Origin: Pleurodeles waltl
Lineage: Eukaryota; Chordata; Amphibia; Caudata; Salamandridae
DNA: 64,000 nucleotides
Assembly (NCBI RefSeq): GCF_031143425.1
Contig: NC_090442.1
Span: 421,989,776 to 422,053,775, forward strand
Direction of reading: 5' to 3'
Shown here one piece after another: positions 57,601-64,000 of the stretch (position 1 is the first letter of the stretch; every line of letters begins with the position of its first letter). The notes beneath the pieces are model-generated. The model worked only from the letters and a program-made list of their open reading frames with translations, searched no databases and was not told where the DNA came from. A program made the translations under genes and the position numbers.

Positions 57601-58475
57601 TCTTTTGAAATACTGTCCCCTACCGATGCTTCAGATTCTGAATCTGACACAGTCACTTTTAATCATGCCAACTTTCTTACTTGTTCTACATACCTTAGCA
57701 AAATTACCCTTAATGCCACATTCACCACATTTCTGATTTTTCACAGGAATTCTTTTACTGTAAGTAAGGTGTTCCTTACTCCCACATCTATAAAATTTTC
57801 TCTCCAAAGGTTTCACATTAATACTATCCTTTTTAAAGTCAACATGTTTTTGTGTATCCCTTCTTTTATTAAGTTTAATTTTGCTAATAATATCTTTCTG
57901 AGATTCTTTTATTTCACGTGTGACAGCCTTGGCATACTTATTCAAAATTTCAGCTTTTTAACTTAGCCAATAACTTCTTCTAATTGAGATTATCCATGTA
58001 CCCATAACCTTTCTTGGGTGTGTTCATTATTTACATTCATTATGATTTGATCTTGTATGAATTTGTCATGTAATGACCCAAATCTACATGTTAATGCAAG
58101 TTTTTTTAAGATCTGAGACATGGTCTTCAATTGTTTCCATTTTCTCTTGCTTCCTCCTAAAGAAATTAAATCTATCAATGGTAATGCAGACCGACGTAGA
58201 ATGGTAGTTCTCTAAATCCTCTAATGTATGCAACAAAACATTTGAATCATCTGCTTGTCAAACGTTTTTTTCTATAGAATTGTAAACCTTAAGACCTTGG
58301 GGTCTCAATCAATGTAACAGAATTTTTTTTATAGGTGTTAACTTTTCATCTTCAAATGTCTCCATGAAATTCAGGAAATACTCCTTCTATTCATGCCACT
58401 TGATAGAAGGTTCTCCTGCTTAAGTTAAAAATGGTTGTGGTGGAGTGAGAGAAAATGTCTGTGAAGCACACATTT
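57600..58475 (-). pseudogene. Gypsy gag with two zinc knuckles (broken)
   Basis: A start codon near 58475 opens MCASQTFSLTPPQP and the frame soon meets a stop. Frame 57990-58178 includes FIQDQIIMNVNNEHTQERLW, homologous to the TQERLW segment of the plus-strand Gypsy at 61.9 kb. Frame 57631-57945 carries FYRCGSKEHLTYSKRI and then CGECGIKGNFAKVC (57688-57786): two nucleic-acid-binding knuckles, with the second His replaced by Asn. Gag would form the particle and bind RNA; this copy cannot. Confidence 0.75.
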
Positions 58476-59296
58476 TGACCAGTGCGCAAAAGCACTAACT
58501 TTGTATTCACTTTGACTGACAAGCTATTAACAACTGTACCTAAAAAATATCATCAAGTCAACTAATGAAATGTAATATGGTATGCCTGTCACTGAATAGA
58601 TTCAGTGGGTATGAATATAGTATGGTGTGCCTGTCACAGAGTAGGTTCAGCGTAGGTACAATAATCCAAAAATAATCAACAAGGTGTGCCTGTCACAGAG
58701 AAGAGAACTCCAGACAGAACTATCCAACCAAACAGCGTGACAGCCAGTAATGTTTATGAGAAATCGACCAACTCTTCAATATGGCTGCTCCAGCTCATGC
58801 TCATCACGTTAGTTTACACAGGAAATGTAAGCGTTTCGGCAGGAAATTACCTGTACTTCCTCATCAAAACATAACTCTGAGTAGGACCTCAACGTGACAA
58901 CTACTCTGCAATCTCTCTGCAAGTGATATTATAATTATTATAAGTTCTTGTTCGTACTGTTCGCTTTTGCTTTAAGATACGCAGCTCCTTTTAGATGACG
59001 CGCAATAAACTTTGACTGTGCTGCACGTGCTTGCTTCATTCTGTTTAAAATATCTGTATTTTTTGTCATGCGTGCGGTAGACTCGGACCGTGCTGCTCGC
59101 ACTTACTTCCATTAAATTATAAGATGCTGTAAGCTACATAAGCGTATACACATGCACATTGCCCATGACTCTAAATGAGCGCATGAAGCCAAATTCTGAC
59201 AGAGGTTTGCTGTGAGATACACTTGCACATATACTGTGACAGCTTTGAAGAGCGAAACATTTACTAGCACACGCACTGCAACAGCACAGAGATAAA
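58476..59296 (-). other. Leader of the minus-strand Gypsy element
   Basis: Untranslated region between gag and the 5' LTR. A GGT(A/G)TGCCTGTCAC(A/T)GA motif recurs three times at about 58579, 58624 and 58684, spaced roughly 45-60 bp. No gene is recognised. Confidence 0.5.
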
Positions 59297-59452
59297 GGCC
59301 CGTATTTATACTCTTTTTGCGCCGCATTTGCGTCGTTTTTTGACGCAAAAACGGCGCAAACTTGCAAAATGCCATTGTATTTTGTAGGTTTGCGCCGTTT
59401 TGCGTCACAAAGCGGCGCAAATGCGGCGCTAAAAAAAGTATAAATACGGGCC
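59297..59452. mobile_element. 156-bp inverted-repeat element (GGCCCGTATTTATAC ends)
   Basis: GGCCCGTATTTATACTCTTT at the left and the reverse complement GGCCCGTATTTATACTTTTT at the right are nearly perfect inverted repeats. The interior is built of TTTGCGCCG/CGGCGCAAA and TTTTTGACGC/GCGTCA palindromic pieces. AAA flanks both sides. It lies in the leader of the minus-strand Gypsy element. Confidence 0.85.
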
Positions 59453-59640
59453 AAAATGTCCAGAAAATGCTGAGACTACGATAAGTGTTGGCCCGGGGAA
59501 CCAGAGTACTCACGGCCCGAGTTTATGCTCTGAACAAATGACTGCAGTGAACTCTCGACGACAGCTGAGTGGGTCAACTCTGCACCACTGTCACCACCTC
59601 GCTGCTGCCACTGCAGTTCCTACAACTTGTTGCCAAATCT

Positions 59641-59849
59641 TGTTATGAATAACTCACATAGGAAGTAGTTAATCTTGTTTGTTAACAAGTATCCATTAAG
59701 TAAGGCCAACACAACTGCTCTCTTTGTCTGGCAATGACTACTTTCAAGTAATAACATTCTAACCAGCCAGGGACCTTCACTTTTACCTCATCACCTTCTA
59801 CATGACACAATACCCTTCGAAATGCAAGTAAGCATTTTAGTTATAGACA
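59641..59849 (-). repeat. 5' LTR of the minus-strand Gypsy element (209 bp)
   Basis: Identical in length and about 93% identical by hand count to 53499-53707. The putative primer-binding site lies at 59619-59635 on the internal side. Confidence 0.9.
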
Positions 59850-61269
59850 CAAGACCTGCTTACAGACAATGAGCACTGGTGGAAAGATACAGCAAATAGG
59901 CTATACTCTATGGGATGTACAAATTCAAGTTGCACAGCCTAAAACAAACAAAGTCAGCAAATAGAAAGCAAGCATAATGTTGTTAGCAAACCAAATTGCT
60001 GTGCTAGGCTTTGACTTAAAACGTGCACCTGCAGCTGAATGGGTACTAGGCAGGAGATCACTCTTCCCATCATAAAGAGGCAGCACATTCTGGCAAGGAG
60101 GGTGCCTGGGTACTATAATAAATACAGGGTCATGGTGTGCGAATTTTGAGTGGTGGTAAAAGAGGGACAGTAATTCCTTGCAAATACTGCTATTGTACGT
60201 AGAGCTCAATACCATTGGTGTATTATCGTATACAGTATACATAATGCTCTGCACAAAAGTCCACAATGACTGGTCTGCACTGGTGCTGTTTATAAAATTC
60301 AATAAAACATGATTATAAAAAAAAAACACGAAATCAATTCTTATGAGGGCATAATGACGATGTTTAGTGAGTCTGGTAGCAAACGAATGCACTAAAGACA
60401 ATAATGACTTTTCTCTAAATTCAAATTAAGTTGTTTTAGAATGCGACCAGTGTTTTGGATCTAGTTTGCTTCATTGCAATGTGAACTACACAGAAGTGAA
60501 GTTTCACACCATCGACAATTTGGAATAAATCAACAAGACAGACATATTGCATGCCATATGGAAATACTTTTCTAAATACAAAAACTAGGAGGCTAAACAT
60601 TGGCATTATTCCACAAACATTAAAGGGGTGTTGACATAGCAACACAAGATATTTGATTGAGAGATGAATCAGAGGAAGCTGCATCACAAGTACTGTGACC
60701 CCAATGGCCGCTGCAGCTTGTGACACAAGGGAAGGAGAGGCCAAGGGAGACCAAGAAAGAGAAAAGTAAGAAGTGGGAAATAGAAAGGGACATGGAAAAA
60801 GAAGGGGATGTGCAGAGACATGAAAGAATGAAGGAGGAGGAAATTATTGGAAGAGGGGTTGGTAGAATGGTGATGGAAGGCCGATGTTTAGAGTTAGGCT
60901 GAGTCTGGGTGGGGTGAAGGATAAAGGGTTAGAGTATATAAGGATGTTCAAGCCAGTCTCAAGTCAATTTAGAGGTGATATTTGGTTTGGTTTTCAGTTC
61001 AGATTTCAGTTGGTTTATTCACTCACCTTTGCCCTCTTGCTCCCGCCTTCTTCCTTTTGGAGCTATTCCGCTTGTGTACAGCTGACCTCTCTTTGTCAGT
61101 AGTTCTACCGCCCCCCAATAGTTATCCTTCCTGGTGACCGTCACTGCTCCGTATGCTGCAATGCCCAGGTTACAGATCTTTTATACAAAGGCCGTGTCAC
61201 AATGCAGACCTTTCACTATGTCACTATGGCATCGCTAATGCGTGGGTGATTCTATGGGCTTCCAGGTCA
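59850..61269. other. Unassigned; one 158-codon minus frame and a purine-rich tract
   Basis: The minus frame 59925-60401 is open for 158 codons and 60436-60744 for 102, in different frames. Neither shows a domain I recognise and no splice sites or homologous copies were found. At about 60720-60880 the plus strand is almost entirely purine (GAAGGAGAG and AAAGAGAAAAG type). Confidence 0.35.
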
Positions 61270-61530
61270 TGTGGTGGGGACAGTGAAGCCTGCGGGAAAT
61301 ATCCTGTTTCTTGACAGAATTATTAGTGAACTCCCTAAAACTGATTGAGTGTTAAAAGAAGGCTCTTGTAATATTCTCTGTTCCAAACGCAGAGAATCGA
61401 ATGTCGAGCGAAGTTCCGACCGAGTCAGTTGGTGTTGGCTGGCTCGGGAGGAAGTCGTGTTGTTTCGTTTCACCAATAAAAACTTCATAAATCGTTATCC
61501 AGACTCCGTGTATGTGGCTTCATTACCACA
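61270..61530 (+). repeat. 5' LTR of a plus-strand Gypsy element (261 bp)
   Basis: It begins TGTGGTGGGG and ends TTACCACA, so the ends are the inverted repeat TGTGGT/ACCACA. AATAAA lies at 61475-61480. Immediately after the end comes TTTTGGGGACGAGGATGCC, a primer-binding-site-like sequence. The matching 3' LTR lies beyond the window. Confidence 0.75.
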
Positions 61531-61532
61531 TT

Positions 61533-61549
61533 TTGGGGACGAGGATGCC
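61533..61549 (+). promoter_or_regulatory. Primer-binding site of the plus-strand Gypsy element
   Basis: TTGGGGACGAGGATGCC starts two bases after the LTR end, the position where a tRNA 3' end primes minus-strand DNA synthesis. Which tRNA is used was not determined. Confidence 0.5.
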
Positions 61550-61915
61550 AGCCACACTTACAGTGGTGAGCGAGGACGCGACCAGAAGCAAACGCGTACT
61601 ATGTGTTACTTACTGCATGTATTTGGTCCACGGCGCGCTACAGCCTGGCTCAGGAGCAAGACGGTAGGGCCTCCTTCTCTCACACTGGGGAGCTGGCTGT
61701 CTATTAAGGAATTAGGAAGCAAGAAAAAAAATATATAACCCCTTGGTGATTGGAGAGTCGTTTTGGTGGTAGAGGAAAGAGCCTTAGCAACCACCCTGGA
61801 AGCATGTTTTTTTTGTTCTTTTCCTCAATGTGGCAGAAGTAGAGGAAAGAACCTTAAGAACCTCCTAGAGACAATATCACTAAAGCTTTTGGAGTGGTTT
61901 TTTTTGTATTTGGAG

Positions 61916-63718
61916 ATGTCTTCTGCTATAAACATTCCAGCTCCATTTTTGGACCAAAAAAGTCAATCATCTGTCCAATGGGAAGAATGGATAGATATTT
62001 TTGAGAACTATGTTGTGGCTTTAGATGGACAAAACTTCTCTGCACACAGGAAAAAGGCATTATTGTTAAGTACTATTGGCAAGGAAGCTCATCATATATT
62101 TAAATATTTGCCGGAGATCTGCAATGATGATGGTCAACCGCTAGGAGATGTTTATGAGGAAGCAAAGCTACGGTTGGAGAAGAGGTTTGCTAAAGAGGAA
62201 AAAATTGTAATGTTGCGGTATAAATTTTACACCAGACCACAGAAAAGAGAGTCATTGGAAGACTTTATTTCGAGTCTATGTGAATTATCTGTAAAGTGCA
62301 AATTCGGGCAAATGACTGATGAGTTGATTTGTGATCAACTCATTGTGCAGTGCAGGAGCAAGAACACTCAGGAACGCTTGTGGGCAGCTAAGAATCCCTA
62401 TCTCAAGGATGCCATGACTATTGCAAAAATAGTTGAAGAATCAGAAATTTGTATGCGAGAGATTAACAAGAAAGGGAGTAGTAGCCCAGGAAGTGAAGAA
62501 GAAGTTGCAGTAGTGATGAAGAAATCAAATTCTTCTAAACAGTGTGGTGCTACATCAAGTAAACAAGGGATCAAGAGCCCTGTTTTGTCTAAGTTGAAAT
62601 TGTGTGCAAGATGTGGGAGTTCAGCTCATACTAATGATGCTAAATGGTGCTTCGCTGTGAATAAAGAGTGCAGGAAATGTGGTCGCAAGGGTCACTTTGC
62701 TCGGATGTGCAAGGATGCCTTCAATTCAAGAGTTGCGGTGGCGGATTTTGCAGAAGAAACCGGTGTTGGTGACTGCATCTTAGTTGTCCAGGCTCCTGTT
62801 TCAGGAAGTGGAAGGGAGAACAGGCCTAAAGGATTGTTTACTATTGCTGATAAGGAAGTGGAACTGATGGTGGATTCGGGATCACTATATACTATCGTAC
62901 CTAAGTCACTGTGGATCGAGTTATGGCATAAAGTTCCCTTGCTACCTAAAGATATCAATCCCACTGGATATCAAGGGGTAGACATTGATGTGTTAGGGTA
63001 TTTTATTTCTCAGATAGAGTTTTGCAATCGTTGCGTTGAAGGGAAAATCTATGTGGCTAAGTCTGGACCACCTACTTTAGGGTGGGGGCATCAATTTGAT
63101 TTGCATATTATCATTGATCCCCATTCTGACAGCAAGATTCTAATGGTTGGAGACGAGAGTCTGGAGAAAATTCTTGAAGACGCTAAAGTTGTCTTTGATG
63201 AGAAGCTGGGAGAACTAAAAAGCTATGTTCATAAAATTGTACTTAAAAAAAATGCAGTTCCCATGAAACACAAAGTGAGGAGGGTGCCTCTGGTGGTTAG
63301 GGATGAAGTAAAAAAATTTTTGCAGGATATGATGGACCAAGGTATTATTGAACCGGATGAGGCCTCTCCATGGGTGTCACCAGTTGTCATCACAAAAAAA
63401 AAGGATGGCAAGCTCCGTTTTTGTGTGGATTTGAGTAGCCTAAATCAATTTGTCGTCACAGACTCATTTCCTCTTCCTAACATAAATGAACTCTTGTCTC
63501 TACTCAAGGGTGGGAAGTACTTTTCAAAGCTGGATATGAGGAGTGCATATCACCAGATCGAGTTACATGACGAGTCTAGAGCACTCACTGCTTTTATTAC
63601 AATGGAGGGTACATTCCAATTCACTCGCATGCCCTTTGGGTTGTCCTCTGCAGCGAGTGTGTTTCAAAGGATCATGTCAAATTTGTTTTCTGGAATGCAA
63701 AATGTAACGTACTTTTAG
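61916..63718 (+). pseudogene. Ty3/Gypsy gag-pol, open through RT to a nonsense codon
   Basis: The preferred start is the ATG at 61916 (MSSAINIPAPFLDQ); an upstream in-frame ATG at 61763 adds 51 low-value codons. Gag (about residues 1-210) carries QWEEWIDIFENYVVAL and KNTQERLWAAKNP. Two zinc knuckles follow at about 62594-62710 (LCARCGSSAHTND, CRKCGRKGHFARMC). The protease has VELMVDSGSLYTIVPK. The RT runs from KIVLKKNAVPMKHKV through GIIEPDEASPWVSPVVITKK, KLDMRSAYHQIELHDESRAL and RMPFGLSSAASVFQRIMSNL. It ends at NVTYF followed by TAG, directly before the catalytic DDILIFG. Gag and pol are fused in one frame. Only this stop blocks an otherwise well-kept 600-codon frame, so the copy is the youngest pol in the window. 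Confidence 0.9.
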
Positions 63719-64000
63719 GATGACATATTGATTTTTGGTCAGACAGTTAAAGAACATAACTCTGTTCTTAAGTCAGTCTTGAACAATGGATTGTGCGAAT
63801 GATTGTAGAGGGGAAAAGGAGAGACAGTACCGTTGGCCTGTCGTTGAGACCTTATCTAAAAGTATTGGATGAGTTGTCCGTGGTAGACCTGAACCTAATT
63901 ATGATAAATGACAAATTTATTCCTCCAGAGGGCTTATGGATTTTTTTTTTTGTTTTGGCACATGAAGGTCACCTTGGCCAAACCTTGACCAAGAAGAGAG
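63719..64000 (+). pseudogene. Remainder of Gypsy pol with internal deletion
   Basis: DDILIFGQTVKEHNSVLKSV follows the stop, then coding sense is lost near 63800. From about 63840 another frame reads VLDELSVVDLNLIMINDKFI and ends in AHEGHLGQTLTKK, which is the RNase H-integrase junction and the integrase zinc domain. The RT thumb and RNase H are missing. Compared with the related minus-strand Gypsy (about 1.1 kb between these landmarks without its hAT insertion), roughly 0.85 kb appears deleted. The element continues beyond the window. Confidence 0.75.

Larger units (their letters stand above)
53499..59849 (-). mobile_element. Ty3/Gypsy LTR retrotransposon with two LTRs, decayed
   Basis: Two direct 209-bp repeats (53499-53707 and 59641-59849) bound a minus-strand gag-protease-RT-RNase H-integrase series. 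The repeats begin TGTCTATAAC and end CATAACA in element orientation. A polypurine stretch (AAGAGAGAAGA) adjoins the 3' LTR and a TGGCAACAAGTTGTAGG primer-binding-site-like sequence follows the 5' LTR by five bases. By hand alignment the LTRs differ at about 14 of 209 positions. No matching target duplication is seen (CTTGC versus CAAGA). A 539-bp hAT-type element is inserted in the RNase H region. Confidence 0.9.

Noticed and set aside
59925..60744. 158- and 102-codon minus-strand frames as genes
   Set aside because: Different frames, no domain, no splice or promoter evidence; kept only as an unassigned region.
1..64000. tRNA, rRNA or tRNA-derived SINE with A/B boxes
   Set aside because: No convincing A-box/B-box pair or rRNA-like stretch was seen by eye; a covariance-model search (tRNAscan-SE, Infernal) would be decisive.
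1..64000. A new multi-gene functional system
   Set aside because: Nearly all coding sequence belongs to known transposon classes and is broken; the only unusual system-like signal is the hairpin-chain element family, reported under findings.

Overview
The window looks like intergenic and intronic DNA from a very large, repeat-saturated vertebrate genome. A salamander of the newt type is the best guess. This is inferred from the mix of L2/CR1-like LINEs, L1/Tx1-like LINEs, DIRS-like tyrosine-recombinase retrotransposons, Ty3/Gypsy elements, a retrovirus-like pol remnant and abundant small inverted-repeat elements, one family of which is extremely rich in CCGCGG/GGCGGT. No database search was run. 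Nothing bacterial, phage-like or CRISPR-like is present.

Layout. 1-4.1 kb: two minus-strand L2-like LINE copies, separated by a Pro/GC-rich leader carrying a 76-bp tandem repeat. 4.1-10 kb: mostly unassigned, with a few hairpins and a GC-rich foldback. 10.3-12.6 kb: decayed DIRS-like element (RT, RNase H, recombinase), plus strand. 12.7-15 kb: minus-strand L2-like LINE. 16.1-17.5 kb: small TAA-flanked element and an L1/Tx1-like RT remnant. 19.5-20.5 kb: two inverted-repeat elements, one of them a chain of about thirteen hairpins. 20.7-21.45 kb: the only host-gene candidate, a minus-strand terminal exon encoding a basic coiled coil, with a good 3' splice site and a possible poly(A) signal. 21.45-36.8 kb: one old minus-strand LINE split by a stack of later insertions: two inverted-repeat elements (21.6-22.6 and 22.9-24.1 kb) and a 2.2-kb LTR-like element (24,945-31,600, 5-bp duplication ATTCC) that itself carries a 4.4-kb L1-like insertion (26,192-30,616, 14-bp duplication). 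38.6-43.3 kb: plus-strand retrovirus-like gag/pro/pol remnant, followed by a second copy of its RT start. 47-48 kb: more inverted-repeat elements. 48.1-52.6 kb: a degenerate 5-bp GTGGA-type satellite split by a second hairpin-chain element (TSD TAA, empty site legible) and by an L2-like LINE. 53.5-59.85 kb: minus-strand Ty3/Gypsy element with two 209-bp LTRs, split by a 539-bp hAT-type element with a perfect 8-bp duplication. 61.27-64 kb: 5' LTR, primer-binding site and gag-pol of a second, plus-strand Ty3/Gypsy element, nearly open but with a nonsense codon beside the RT active site and an internal deletion.

No element appears intact. The value of the window lies in the datable nesting, the legible target-site duplications, one probable host exon, and the hairpin-chain elements, whose two copies show compensatory base changes in opposing hairpin arms.
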